In this document: piece after piece, positions 44,091-52,690 of the stretch
How the letters are laid out: every line of letters starts with the position of its first letter
How positions within the stretch are numbered: the stretch's first letter is position 1
Assembly: GCF_000725545.1 (NCBI RefSeq)
Contig: NZ_JNZP01000015.1
Location: 372,001-436,000 of the forward strand
Source of the DNA: Streptomyces exfoliatus
GTDB lineage: Bacteria > Actinomycetota > Actinomycetes > Streptomycetales > Streptomycetaceae
Direction of reading: 5' to 3'
DNA length: 64,000 nucleotides
Made by a program: the position numbers and the translations under genes
Notes under the pieces: model-generated
Told to the model about the DNA's origin: nothing
Database searches by the model: none
The model's input: only the letters and a program-made list of their open reading frames with translations

Positions 44091-44873
44091 GTGCCGCGCA
44101 TGCTCGACGTCAGCGAGGACGTACGCGCCGAGATCGGCGACGAAGAAGCGGACCGGCTGCTCGCCGGCGACAACGCCCCGGGCAGCTACGACTGCACCTC
44201 CTGCCGCACGCCGGGGGACTCCGACCAGGAGCGCACCAGCACGGTGCTGTTCGTCGGCGAGGAGACCGCGGTCCTGGCGTTCGCCCACGCCAGCTGCATT
44301 CCGTCGCAGGTCGTCCGGGTCGCGGAGGAGCAGCTCCAGGGAGCCGTCGCCTCCATCACGGCCACGGACACCGCCGCCGCGCTCACCGCCGCCCACCCCG
44401 AGCAGGCCGTGCTCGGCGTCACGAGCGGTCTCGTCCTGATCGAGGGCGAGCTGCACCCGGCGCTCGTGGTGGAGCCGACCGCCCCCGTGGCCCGCCCGGG
44501 TTCGGACGGCCTCACCGACGAGTTCCTGCCGCTCCTGGCCGACCAGGGCTTCCAGCAGGTCATGGACCTGAACGAGAAGCCGGCGGCGCTGCCGGGCTGG
44601 TCGGTCCTGGTCGCCATGGGCCAGCTGCACTCCGTCCTCCAGCCGGGCCCCGGCGGCGCCGGTCAGGCCGCCTGGTGGCAGGCGCACCAGCCGCTCCAGG
44701 TCACCGAGGGCTGGCGCGCGGCGGCCAACAAGTCGCACACCGTGCTGGTCTTCGCCGCCCCGGTGGGCTCGATCGGCCAGCAGCCGCGCGAGGACCTGCT
44801 GCGCGACGCGCTGGAGAAGGCCGCGGCGAACGGGCGCCTGGTCGCCGCCGCGATGCCGCTGGCCGGTACCTGA
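44091..44873 (+). CDS. Conserved hypothetical protein
   Basis: 260 residues, no export signal. The N-terminal part has a Cys pair (YDCTSCRTPG) and a strand TVLFVGEETAVLAFAHASC with a third cysteine, which could bind metal. The rest is alternating helix and strand (EQAVLGVTSGLVLIEGEL, ALPGWSVLVAMGQLHSVL, KSHTVLVFAAPVG). I do not recognise a catalytic motif. GTG 44091 follows AGGGAG; an ATG three codons in is also possible. Streptomyces homologues sit upstream of der in the same order. Function unknown. Confidence 0.8.
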   Translation: MPRMLDVSEDVRAEIGDEEADRLLAGDNAPGSYDCTSCRTPGDSDQERTSTVLFVGEETAVLAFAHASCIPSQVVRVAEEQLQGAVASITATDTAAALTAAHPEQAVLGVTSGLVLIEGELHPALVVEPTAPVARPGSDGLTDEFLPLLADQGFQQVMDLNEKPAALPGWSVLVAMGQLHSVLQPGPGGAGQAAWWQAHQPLQVTEGWRAAANKSHTVLVFAAPVGSIGQQPREDLLRDALEKAAANGRLVAAAMPLAGT

Positions 44874-45040
44874 TGGACGACGGCCGACCGGGCATAGGGT
44901 GGGCGCGGGTTTCCGGTGTGCCCGTGGGACCGGCCGGTCCCGGGGGCACCTCGGGGGCTCCGACCGTGCCGCGCCCCCGGCGGGCACCCCATTCGGAGAG
45001 CCGCCCGCATCCGACGGGCGGCGGGGTCGTTGGCACCTAC

Positions 45041-45358
45041 GTGCACGCATACGACCCCTTCCCCCAGCCGTATCCGAGTCAGATCCCTTCGATGCGCCCC
45101 GCGCAGGACGTCACGGCGGGCCCTTCGGCCACGCCGATCTACGACGCCCTGTTCTCGGAGTACCGCAGGTCGTTCCGCACGCTGCCGGGTGACCGCAGCG
45201 GCGAGGAGGGGTTGATCTTCCGGGCCTTCGGTACGGCGGTGAGCACGGGCGTCCACGGACACGCGCAGCGGTACGCGGCGGCGTATCCCCCGGCGTGGAC
45301 GGCGCAGCAGCCGCAGGCGCAGGCGGCGCTGCCGCCAGGACCTCGCAGGGGCCTCTAG
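45041..45358 (+). CDS. Small Pro-rich hypothetical protein
   Basis: 105 residues. N-terminal proline/tyrosine-rich segment (YDPFPQPYPSQIP), a central helix with FSEYRRSFRTLPGDRSGEEG that is the only folded-looking part, and a Pro/Gln/Ala tail. GTG 45041 is the first start after which the sequence looks coding; the frame is open much further upstream, where an in-frame ATG at 44873 is also conceivable. No known domain. Followed by a 16-bp terminator shared with der. Confidence 0.55.
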   Translation: MHAYDPFPQPYPSQIPSMRPAQDVTAGPSATPIYDALFSEYRRSFRTLPGDRSGEEGLIFRAFGTAVSTGVHGHAQRYAAAYPPAWTAQQPQAQAALPPGPRRGL

Positions 45359-45380
45359 GCACCACCACCGGGGGATACGG

Positions 45381-45415
45381 CTGAGGGCCGGGGCGATGAT
45401 CGCCCCGGCCCTCAG
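45381..45415. terminator. Bidirectional terminator between hypothetical gene and der
   Basis: CTGAGGGCCGGGGCGA (45381-45396), loop TGA, TCGCCCCGGCCCTCAG (45400-45415): a perfect 16-bp stem. It lies 22 bp after one stop and 24 bp beyond the der stop, suitable for both strands. Confidence 0.9.
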
Positions 45416-45439
45416 CCGTGTCCCGCCTCGCAGGCGGTG

Positions 45440-46888
45440 TTACTTCTTGCGGCCGCGCTTCTCGCGGACCCGGACCGAGATGTGGATCGGGGTGCCCTCG
45501 AAACCGAACTCCTCACGGAGACGGCGCTCGATGAAGCGGCGGTAGCCGGCCTCCAGGAAGCCGGAGGCGAAGAGCACGAACCGGGGCGGCTTGGTGCCCG
45601 CCTGCGTGCCGAAGAGGATGCGGGGCTGCTTGCCGCCGCGGATCGGGTGCGGGTGGGCCGCGACGATCTCGCCGAGGAAGGCGTTGAGCCGGCCGGTGGG
45701 GACGCGGGTCTCCCAGCCGGCGAGGGCGGTCTCGATGGCCGGGACCAGCTTCTCCATGTGGCGGCCGGTCTTCGCGGAGACGTTGACCCGGGGCGCCCAG
45801 GCGACCTGCTGCATCTCGGTCTCGATCTCGCGCTCGAGGTAGTAGCGGCGCTCCTCGTCGAGCTCGTCCCACTTGTTGTAGGCGATGACGATGGCGCGGC
45901 CCGACTCGACCGCCATCGTGATGATGCGCTGGTCCTGGACCGAGATGTTGTCGGTGGTGTCGATGAGGATGACGGCCACCTCCGCCTTCTCGACGGCGGC
46001 GGCCGTCCGCAGGGAGGCGTAGTAGTCCGCGCCCTCCTGGAGGTGGACCTTCTTGCGGATGCCGGCGGTGTCGACGAACTTCCACGTCACGCCGCCGAGC
46101 TCGATCAGCTCGTCGACCGGGTCACGGGTGGTGCCCGCGAGCTCGTTGACGACGACGCGGTCCTCGTTCGCCACCTTGTTGAGGAGCGAGGACTTGCCGA
46201 CGTTCGGGCGGCCGATGAGGGCGATGCGGCGCGGGCCGCCGACGGCGTTGCCGAAGCGCTGCTCGGGAGCCTCGGGCAGCTTCCTCAGGACCTCGTCGAG
46301 GAGGTCGCCGGTGCCGCGGCCGTGCAGCGAGGAGACGGGGAAGGGCTCGCCGAGGCCGAGGGACCAGAGCATGGCCGCGTCGGCCTCGCCGGACTGGCCG
46401 TCGACCTTGTTCGCGGCGAGGACGACCGGCTTCCCCGCGCGGCGGAGCAGCTTGACGACGGCCTCGTCGGTGTCGGTGGCGCCGACGGTGGCGTCCACGA
46501 CGAAGAGGCAGGCGTCGGCCGCCTCGATGGCGTACTCGGCCTGGGCGGCGACGGAGGCGTCGATGCCGAGGACGTCCTGCTCCCAGCCGCCGGTGTCGAC
46601 GACCTTGAAGCGGCGCCCGGCCCATTCGGCCTCGTAGGTGACGCGGTCGCGGGTGACGCCCGGCTTGTCCTCGACGACGGCCTCGCGGCGGCCGATGATG
46701 CGGTTCACCAGGGTCGACTTGCCGACGTTCGGGCGGCCGACGACGGCGAGGACGGGGAGGGGGCCGTGGCCGGCCTCCTCGATCGCGCCCTCGACCTCCT
46801 CGACGTCGAAGCCCTCTTCCGAAGCGAGCTCCATGAACTCCGCGTACTCGGCGTCGCCAAGTGCTCCGTGGTCGTGCTGGTCGTTCAT
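45440..46888 (-). CDS. der: Ribosome-associated GTPase Der (EngA)
   Basis: 482 residues with two tandem G domains and a KH-like C-terminus. First G1 GRPNVGKST (about 51-59), switch region KPGVTRDR, G3 DTGGW, G4 NKVD; second G1 GRPNVGKSS (about 225-233), [18 protein letters not shown]4 NKWD. A 45-residue acidic N-terminal extension ([17 protein letters not shown]) is typical of actinobacterial Der. It is essential for 50S subunit assembly. ATG 46886-46888. Last gene of the aroH-tyrA-cmk-plsC-der set. Confidence 0.97.
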   Translation of the reverse strand: MNDQHDHGALGDAEYAEFMELASEEGFDVEEVEGAIEEAGHGPLPVLAVVGRPNVGKSTLVNRIIGRREAVVEDKPGVTRDRVTYEAEWAGRRFKVVDTGGWEQDVLGIDASVAAQAEYAIEAADACLFVVDATVGATDTDEAVVKLLRRAGKPVVLAANKVDGQSGEADAAMLWSLGLGEPFPVSSLHGRGTGDLLDEVLRKLPEAPEQRFGNAVGGPRRIALIGRPNVGKSSLLNKVANEDRVVVNELAGTTRDPVDELIELGGVTWKFVDTAGIRKKVHLQEGADYYASLRTAAAVEKAEVAVILIDTTDNISVQDQRIITMAVESGRAIVIAYNKWDELDEERRYYLEREIETEMQQVAWAPRVNVSAKTGRHMEKLVPAIETALAGWETRVPTGRLNAFLGEIVAAHPHPIRGGKQPRILFGTQAGTKPPRFVLFASGFLEAGYRRFIERRLREEFGFEGTPIHISVRVREKRGRKK

Positions 46889-46958
46889 GAAGTCCGTTCC
46901 TTGATCATTCGTGGTCGGTGGGTCCCCGGGCCGCGGGGCCCACTACTCAAAGTCTCGC

Positions 46959-47603
46959 TCAGCGCCCGGTGAGGCGCCTGGCGTTTTCCAGGTGGTCGGT
47001 GAGCTTCCCCTGGATTCGTACGGTGGCCTCGTCGAGGGCCTTGCGGGTGCGGCGGCCCGATCCGTCCCCCGCCTCGAAGGCGTCACCGAAGACGACGTCG
47101 ACGCGGCCCCTCAGCGGAGGCGCCGCCTTGACCAACCGTCCCCGGCGCTCGGTGCTTCCCAAAACGGCCACCGGAACGATCGGGGCACCGCTGCGGACGG
47201 CGAAGTAGGCGAGGCCGGCCCGCAGCGAGGCGAAGTCGCCCTCGCCCCGGGTGCCCTCGGGGAAGATCCCGAGGACACCGCCCTGCTGCAGGACGCCCAA
47301 AGCGTTGCCTATCGCGTTCCGGTCGGTGCTCTCGCGGTCCACCTTGACCTGCCCGATGCCCTCCAGGAAGGGCCCGAGGGGCCCGACGAAGGCTTCCTTC
47401 TTGACGAGGAAGTGCACGGGCCGGGGTGCGGTGCCCATGACCATGGGGCCGTCGATGTTGTGCGCGTGGTTGACGGCGAGGATGACGGGGCCGGCGGCCG
47501 GGACCCGCCAGGCACCGAGGACGCGCGGCTTCCAGAAGCCGTACATGAGCCCGATGCCGATGCGTCGGCCGACGGCGGCGCCCTTCGCGGAGGGCACGGT
47601 CAC
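46959..47603 (-). CDS. plsC: 1-acyl-sn-glycerol-3-phosphate acyltransferase (PlsC-type)
   Basis: 214 residues. Acyltransferase motif I NHAHNID (catalytic H and D), motif III FPEGTRGEGDF, and the membrane-near helix RRIGIGLMYGFWKPRVLG. These enzymes transfer an acyl chain to lysophosphatidic acid in phospholipid synthesis. I placed the start at GTG 47601-47603, giving the compact domain; GTG 47685-47687 overlaps the cmk stop by GTGA and would add 28 residues with a basic, low-complexity composition. Lies between cmk and der, a usual actinobacterial order. Confidence 0.85.
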   Translation of the reverse strand: MTVPSAKGAAVGRRIGIGLMYGFWKPRVLGAWRVPAAGPVILAVNHAHNIDGPMVMGTAPRPVHFLVKKEAFVGPLGPFLEGIGQVKVDRESTDRNAIGNALGVLQQGGVLGIFPEGTRGEGDFASLRAGLAYFAVRSGAPIVPVAVLGSTERRGRLVKAAPPLRGRVDVVFGDAFEAGDGSGRRTRKALDEATVRIQGKLTDHLENARRLTGR

Positions 47604-47683
47604 TTGACTGCCGCCCTTTTCTCTGTGCTTGTGGTCGCGCTCCGCCTCGACTCCGCTACGGCCGAGTCCCCCGAGCTCGTTCC

Positions 47684-48379
47684 TCACTCGAGACCCTCGG
47701 CCTGCGCTGCGTCTCGGCTGCGCCGCTCGTCGACGAGGGTGACGACGCACTCGATGACCTGGTCCAGGGTGAGGTCGGTGGTGTCGACCTCGACGGCGTC
47801 GTCGGCCTTCGCGAGCGGGGAGGTCTTGCGGCTGGAGTCGGCCGCGTCCCGCTTGATCAGGGCTTCCTTCGTCGCGTGCACGTCGGCGCCCTTGACCTCG
47901 CCGGAGCGGCGGGCGGCACGGGCCTCGGGCGAGGCGGTGAGGAAGATCTTCAGGTCGGCGTCGGGCAGGACGGTGGTGCCGATGTCCCGGCCCTCGACGA
48001 CGATGCCCTGCTCGGCGCCCTTGGCGATGGTCCGCTGGAGCTCGGTGATGAGCGCCCGCACCTCGGGGACGGCGCTGACGGCGCTGACCTTGGAGGTGAC
48101 CTCTTCGGTGCGGATGGGGCCCGCGGCGTCGGCGCCGTCGACGGTGATGGTCGGCCGGGCCGGGTCCGTACCGGAGACGATCACCGGCTTGGCGGCGGCG
48201 TTGGCCACGGCTTCGGCGTCACTCACGTCGACACCGTTGCTGATCATCCACCAGGTGATCGCCCGGTACTGGGCGCCGGTGTCGAGGTAGCTCAGCCCCA
48301 GCTTGGCGGCGACCGCCTTGGAGGTGCTGGACTTGCCCGTGCCGGAGGGCCCGTCGATGGCGACGATCACGGATTCCAC
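47684..48379 (-). CDS. cmk: (d)CMP kinase
   Basis: 231 residues. P-loop AIDGPSGTGKSS (about 8-19), the CMP-binding segment YLDTGAQYRA, EVTSKVSAVSAVPEVRALI, VEGRDIGTTVLPDADLKIFL, and the lid region ARRSGEVKGADV, then KRDAADSSRKTSPL. These mark bacterial cytidylate kinase, which phosphorylates CMP and dCMP. GTG 48377-48379 follows AGGAAGG. About 185 bp separate it from tyrA, so it may have its own promoter. Confidence 0.96.
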   Translation of the reverse strand: MESVIVAIDGPSGTGKSSTSKAVAAKLGLSYLDTGAQYRAITWWMISNGVDVSDAEAVANAAAKPVIVSGTDPARPTITVDGADAAGPIRTEEVTSKVSAVSAVPEVRALITELQRTIAKGAEQGIVVEGRDIGTTVLPDADLKIFLTASPEARAARRSGEVKGADVHATKEALIKRDAADSSRKTSPLAKADDAVEVDTTDLTLDQVIECVVTLVDERRSRDAAQAEGLE

Positions 48380-48564
48380 GGTGGGAACACCTTCCTGGGG
48401 TGAGTGGCGGGACCCGGCGGAGATGCAAGGGACCTCCACAAGGTTACCGAGTCCACGCACCCGTTCGGCCCAGCCGGTCCCCGACCCCGTCGGACCGGGC
48501 CCGGAGGCCCGCCCCGACCACGCCGGCCGGGTCCGCGGCCGCGGACCCGCGCCGGCCGTTCCCG

Positions 48565-49653
48565 TCAGCCGGTGCGCAGCGCCCAGCCCCGCTCCTGCAG
48601 CGCCTTGCCGAGGACCGGGGCCGCCGTGGGCTCCACCATCAGCTGGACGAGACCCGCCTGCTGGCCGGTCGCGTGCTCGATGCGGACGTCCTCGATGTTG
48701 ACCCCCGCGCGGCCCGCGTCGGCGAAGATCCGGGCCAGCTCGCCCGGCCGGTCGCTGATGAGGACCGCGACGGTCTCGTAGACCGTGGGGGCGGCGCCGT
48801 GCTTGCCGGGGACGCGGGCGCGGCCGGCGTTGCCGCGGCGCAGGACGTCCTCGACGCCCGAGGCGCCGTCCCTGCGCTTGTCCTCGTCGGCGGACTGCAG
48901 CGAGCGCAGGGAGCGGACGGTCTCGTCGAGGTCGGCGGCGACACCGGAGAGGACATCGGCGACGGGGCCGGGGTTGGCGGAGAGGATCTCGATCCACATG
49001 CGCGGGTCGGAGGCCGCGATCCGGGTGACGTCGCGGATGCCCTGCCCGCAGAGGCGTACGGCGGACTCGTCGGCCTCCTCCAGGCGGGCGGCGACCATCG
49101 ACGACACGAGCTGCGGGGTGTGGGAGACGAGGGCGACGGCCCGGTCGTGGGCGTCGGCGTCCATGACGACGGGGACGGCCCGGCACAGGGCGACGAGCTC
49201 CAGGGCGAGGTTGAGGACCTCGGTGTCGGTGTCGCGGGTGGGCGTGAGGACCCAGGGGCGGCCCTCGAAGAGGTCGGCGGTCGCCGCGAGCGGGCCGGAG
49301 CGCTCCTTGCCGGACATGGGGTGCGTACCGATGTACGAGGTGAGGTCGAGGCCGAGGGCCTCCAGCTCCCGCTTGGGGCCGCCCTTGACGCTGGCGACGT
49401 CCAGGTAGCCGCGGGCGAGCCCGGCGGTCATGGCCTCGGCGAGGGTGGCGGCCACGTGTGCCGGCGGCACGGCGACGATCGCGAGGTCGACGGGCCCTTC
49501 GGGCGCTTCGTCGGTGCCTCCGCCGAGCGCGGCGGCCGTGCGGGCCCGCGCCGGGTCGTGGTCGCGCAGATGGACGGTGACGCCCCGGCCCGCGAGGGCG
49601 ATCGCGGCGGAGGTGCCGATCAGTCCGGTTCCGATGACGAGCGCTGTTCTCAC
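48565..49653 (-). CDS. tyrA: Prephenate dehydrogenase with ACT domain
   Basis: 362 residues. N-terminal Rossmann motif VIGTGLIGTSAA (6-17); the substrate loop GTHPMSGKERSGP with the catalytic His; HTPQLVSSMVAA; and a C-terminal ACT domain at about 290-355 (VYETVAVLISDRPGELARIF) that likely gives tyrosine feedback. It converts prephenate to 4-hydroxyphenylpyruvate in tyrosine synthesis. ATG overlaps the aroH stop by four bases, so chorismate mutase and this enzyme are co-translated and form consecutive steps. Confidence 0.95.
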   Translation of the reverse strand: MRTALVIGTGLIGTSAAIALAGRGVTVHLRDHDPARARTAAALGGGTDEAPEGPVDLAIVAVPPAHVAATLAEAMTAGLARGYLDVASVKGGPKRELEALGLDLTSYIGTHPMSGKERSGPLAATADLFEGRPWVLTPTRDTDTEVLNLALELVALCRAVPVVMDADAHDRAVALVSHTPQLVSSMVAARLEEADESAVRLCGQGIRDVTRIAASDPRMWIEILSANPGPVADVLSGVAADLDETVRSLRSLQSADEDKRRDGASGVEDVLRRGNAGRARVPGKHGAAPTVYETVAVLISDRPGELARIFADAGRAGVNIEDVRIEHATGQQAGLVQLMVEPTAAPVLGKALQERGWALRTG

Positions 49654-50012
49654 TGGGCGATGTCCTTGCGCAGGGCGGCCGCGGCGCCGAGGTAGACGTG
49701 CGCGATCCGGGACTTGGGCAGATCGGTCTCGACGTGGGCGAGGAGCCGGACGACCCTCGGCATCGCGCCTTCGATGTCGAGCTCCTGGGCGCAGATCAGC
49801 GGTACGTCGACGATGCCGATGCCCCGGGCCGCGGCGGCGGGGAAGTCGCTGTGCAGGTCGGGCGTGGCCGTGAACCAGATGCTGATGAGGTCCTCGGTGG
49901 TGAGGTCGTTGCGCGTGAGGACGGCGGTGAGCAGTTCCTCGACCTGTTCGCGCATGTGTCCGGCCTCGTCCCGCTCCAGCTGGACGGCTCCTCGGACCGC
50001 TCGTACCGCCAC
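49650..50012 (-). CDS. aroH: Chorismate mutase, AroH type
   Basis: 120 residues, the size of the monofunctional AroH trimer. Active-site Arg near residue 7 in RAVRGAVQLERDE, and LISIWFTATPDLHSDFPAAAAR with the second Arg, ending with the RIAHVYLGAA block. It converts chorismate to prephenate. First gene of the minus-strand aroH-tyrA pair; ATG 50010-50012. Confidence 0.95.
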   Translation of the reverse strand: MAVRAVRGAVQLERDEAGHMREQVEELLTAVLTRNDLTTEDLISIWFTATPDLHSDFPAAAARGIGIVDVPLICAQELDIEGAMPRVVRLLAHVETDLPKSRIAHVYLGAAAALRKDIAQ

Positions 50013-50120
50013 GTCGTGCTCCTTACCTGCGTCAGTGCTCCGTTCAGCCTAGTCAGCGGCAGGGGCGGCGCGCCCCGGCGCCCGCCCTCCGAGACGGGGG
50101 GCGGGCGCGCGGGGCGGGCT

Positions 50121-50561
50121 TCAGAGCTGCTGCTGCCGGATGATGTCCTCCAGGGAGCCCTGGGGCACCGAGCCGTTCGGCGTCAGCTTGTCGACGGCCT
50201 GCGGCAGCGACCGCGCGATCTGGTCGGCCGCCTCCTGCGGGCTGACGCCCGCGTCCGCGGCGACCTTCTGGAGGGCGTCGTCGGGAAGGGCCTGGGCGAT
50301 CTCGGGACCGCTGACCGGCTGGTTCCGGCCGGTGCCGACCCAGGACTGCGCCTGGTCGGCGAGGCCCGACTTCGTGAGCATGTCGATCAGTCCGCCGAGC
50401 GGGTTCGAGCCGTTGCCGCCGGCGCCCGCGCCCCCGCTCCCGCCCCCGGCGAGGGCGCCGATCAGGGAGCCGAGGATGCCGCCGGCGCCGCCGCTGCCGC
50501 CCTGTCCGCCGGAGCCTCCGAGGAGGCTTCCGAGGAGACTGCCGAGGTCGTTACCCGCCAT
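50121..50561 (-). CDS. YidB-like protein (DUF937)
   Basis: 146 residues. Gly/Ser-rich N-terminus (GGSGGQGGSGGAGGILGSL and similar runs) followed by a DUF937/YidB helical domain (about 60-145): LIDMLTKSGLADQAQSWVGTG, QPVSGPEIAQALPDDALQK, AGVSPQEAADQIARSLPQAVD. The VGTGxNxPVS segment is the family marker. Function unknown. ATG 50559-50561 follows GGCAGGA. It lies just upstream of aroH on the same strand, with 108 bp between. Confidence 0.85.
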   Translation of the reverse strand: MAGNDLGSLLGSLLGGSGGQGGSGGAGGILGSLIGALAGGGSGGAGAGGNGSNPLGGLIDMLTKSGLADQAQSWVGTGRNQPVSGPEIAQALPDDALQKVAADAGVSPQEAADQIARSLPQAVDKLTPNGSVPQGSLEDIIRQQQL

Positions 50562-50723
50562 GGTCCTGCCTTTCGTCCGGTTCGGAACAGGCCCAATGTC
50601 ACCCGAACCGGGGTGCTCCGCCACTCGGCGTACGGACCGGCCGGGACCGCCGTGCGGGGGAGCCGGGTCCCGGCTCCAGGCGTGTTGCGGGCCCCCGGCG
50701 GGTCGCGCGGCCAAGCTGGCGGC

Positions 50724-51197
50724 ATGACTTCACGTGCCACCCCTCGCCGTACCGTCCTGTTCGCCGCAGCGGCCCTGACGACGGGCTGCGGCTCGGACGA
50801 CGGGGGTGACGGCGGTACGAGCACCAGCGCGCCGGCCACGCCGAGCGCCCCGGCCGCCACCTCTTCGGCGGGCGCCACTCCCTCGGCCGAGGCCACTCCT
50901 TCGGCGGGCGCCGCCCCGCTGGCCACGACCTCAGAGATCCCGGTCGGCGGGGGCACGGTCTTCGCCAAGGAGAAGGTGGTCGTCACCCAGCCCACGGCCG
51001 GGGAGTTCAAGGCGTTCTCGGCGATCTGCACCCATCAGGGCTGCACGGTGAACAAGGTCGCGGACGGCACCATCAACTGCCCCTGTCACGGCTCGAAGTT
51101 CCGCGTCGCCGACGGCTCGGTGGCGGCGGGACCCGCTTCCCGGCCGCTCCCGGCCGAGCAGATCATCGTCTCGGAGGACACGATCACCCTCGCGTAA
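50724..51197 (+). CDS. Rieske [2Fe-2S] lipoprotein
   Basis: 157 residues. Leader with twin arginines (RRTVLFAAAALTTGC) and lipobox TTGC (Cys22), so probably Tat-exported and lipid-anchored. A Thr/Ser/Ala/Pro linker with imperfect ATPSAEATPSAGA repeats leads to a Rieske domain with cluster ligands CTHQGC and CPCHGS at about 107-130, plus FRVADGSVAAGPASRPLPA. Electron-transfer role is likely, but no partner oxidoreductase gene lies beside it. ATG 50724. The next gene starts 11 bp later. Confidence 0.92.
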   Translation: MTSRATPRRTVLFAAAALTTGCGSDDGGDGGTSTSAPATPSAPAATSSAGATPSAEATPSAGAAPLATTSEIPVGGGTVFAKEKVVVTQPTAGEFKAFSAICTHQGCTVNKVADGTINCPCHGSKFRVADGSVAAGPASRPLPAEQIIVSEDTITLA

Positions 51198-51207
51198 CCT
51201 GCCGGGC

Positions 51208-51897
51208 ATGACTCCGGACGAGCTGGTGCGCGAGCACACGATCTACTCCTGCGTGATGGGCTCGCGCGCCTTCGGCCTGGCGACCGAGGGCAGCGACACG
51301 GACGTCCGGGGTGTCTACCTCGCCCCGACGCCGCTGTTCTGGCACTTCGAGAAGCCTCCCGCGCATGTGGAGGGGCCCGCGGAGGAGCAGTTCAGTTGGG
51401 AGCTGGAACGCTTCTGCGAGCTGGCCCTGCGCAACAACCCCAACGTCCTGGAGTGCCTCCACTCCCCCGTCGTCGAGCACGCCGACGACATCGGCCGCGA
51501 ACTCCTCTCGCTGCGCGGCGCCTTCCTCTCCCGGCGGGCCCACCAGACGTTCGTCCGCTACGCGGGCGGCCAGCGGCGCAAGCTGGACGCCGACGTCCGT
51601 CAGTACGGCCACCCGCGCTGGAAGCACGCCATGCACCTGCTGCGGCTCCTGACCAGCTGCCGCGACCTGCTGCGCTCCGGCGAGCTGCGCATCGACGTCG
51701 GCGAGGAGCGCGACCGTCTCCTGGCGGTCAAGCGCGGCGAGGTCTCCTGGCCGGAGGTCGAGGCCTGGATGAACCGCCTCCAGGAAGAGGCCGACCGCGC
51801 CCACGACTCGACCCCCCTCCCGGCCGCCCCCGACCACGCGCGCGTACAGGACTTCCTGATCCGCGCCCGCCGGTCCTCAGCCCTGGACGAGCTCTAG
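51208..51897 (+). CDS. RlaP/YcgL-type nucleotidyltransferase (paralogue 1)
   Basis: 229 residues. Polymerase-beta superfamily: GSRAFGLATEGSDTDVRG (18-35) gives the GSR and SDTD motifs that bind nucleotide and metal; LRNNPNVLECLHSPVV and WKHAMHLLRLL follow, as in the PF10127 (RNA repair-associated RlaP) family. This has the full motif and is probably active. It is likely leaderless: TAACCT (51195-51200) lies seven bases before ATG 51208 and overlaps the Rieske stop. It converges on a paralogue across a hairpin. Confidence 0.85.
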   Translation: MTPDELVREHTIYSCVMGSRAFGLATEGSDTDVRGVYLAPTPLFWHFEKPPAHVEGPAEEQFSWELERFCELALRNNPNVLECLHSPVVEHADDIGRELLSLRGAFLSRRAHQTFVRYAGGQRRKLDADVRQYGHPRWKHAMHLLRLLTSCRDLLRSGELRIDVGEERDRLLAVKRGEVSWPEVEAWMNRLQEEADRAHDSTPLPAAPDHARVQDFLIRARRSSALDEL

Positions 51898-51904
51898 ATC
51901 GCCC

Positions 51905-51933
51905 TGGGGTCTGTCGTCACGAGACAGACCCCA
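51905..51933. terminator. Hairpin between the two nucleotidyltransferase genes
   Basis: TGGGGTCTGTC (51905-51915), loop 51916-51922, GACAGACCCCA (51923-51933): perfect 11-bp stem. The stop codon of the minus-strand gene (51917-51919) sits in the loop, so the terminator overlaps the end of that coding region. Confidence 0.85.
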
Positions 51934-52687
51934 GCCGGGCCCGTACGACGACGTCGTGCAGCGCGTCGTGGACGCGCACCGCCTCCGGAAGCACCGAAGC
52001 CGCCTGGGTCTCCTCCAGAAGCCCGTGCAGGGCCTCCGTCTCGGCCCGTACGTCCTCGACCGGCACCTCCGCGGGCCCGTGCTCCGCCGCCGCCTTCGCC
52101 GCGACGAGGTCGGGCAGTCGCGCGGGCGCCTCGGCCACCTCCCCGACCAGGGTCGGCAGATGGGCCTGCACCTCGCCCGAACGCATCAGGTGGATGCCGG
52201 TGAGCAGCGCCCGGTAGGTGTAGAGCAACGGCTTGAGCTCGCCGCTGCTCTCGAAGAGCCGCCACTGCGTCCCCGCGAAGCCCCGGTAGTGGTGCGCGTG
52301 GTGGCGGGTGAGCAGCTCGGGCACCAGGGAGACCAGCTCCGCGTGGGTCTCCGTGGTGTGCGCGACCAGCGGGGAGGTGAGCTGCTCCAGGACGTAGCCG
52401 TTGCGGCGCAGCATGAGCCGGGCGAACTTCCGCAGGTCGTGGGTGACGAGGTCCATCTCGACACCGTCGCGGTCCCACATCCTGCTGCGGGTCTCCTCGG
52501 GTTCGCGCAGGCCTATGAGGGCGTCCACGGGGAGCAGGTGCGCACCGCGCAGGTCCACGTCCGAGTCGTCAGACGGGAATCCGTACAGGTGCGCGCCGGA
52601 CACGGTCGCGAAGAGCAGGGGGTCGGGCTGTTCGGCCACGACGGCGGCCAGGTCGGCGCCGAGCGCGGACCCCAGGGTGAGCGTCAT
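51917..52687 (-). CDS. RlaP/YcgL-type nucleotidyltransferase (paralogue 2)
   Basis: 256 residues. Same family as the convergent gene: VSGAHLYGFPSDDSDVDLRG has SDVD at 42-45, but the usual GS/GSR is replaced by SGA at 30-32, so nucleotide handling may differ. Further matching blocks: MLRRNGYVLEQLTSPLV, LLYTYRALLTGIHLM. It begins 3 bp after the stop of the ADP-ribosylglycohydrolase gene and is the last gene of a four-gene NAD-related operon, which argues for a role in repairing or modifying nucleic-acid ends linked to NAD or ADP-ribose. Confidence 0.85.
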   Translation of the reverse strand: MTLTLGSALGADLAAVVAEQPDPLLFATVSGAHLYGFPSDDSDVDLRGAHLLPVDALIGLREPEETRSRMWDRDGVEMDLVTHDLRKFARLMLRRNGYVLEQLTSPLVAHTTETHAELVSLVPELLTRHHAHHYRGFAGTQWRLFESSGELKPLLYTYRALLTGIHLMRSGEVQAHLPTLVGEVAEAPARLPDLVAAKAAAEHGPAEVPVEDVRAETEALHGLLEETQAASVLPEAVRVHDALHDVVVRARLGSVS

Positions 52688-52690
52688 GGA

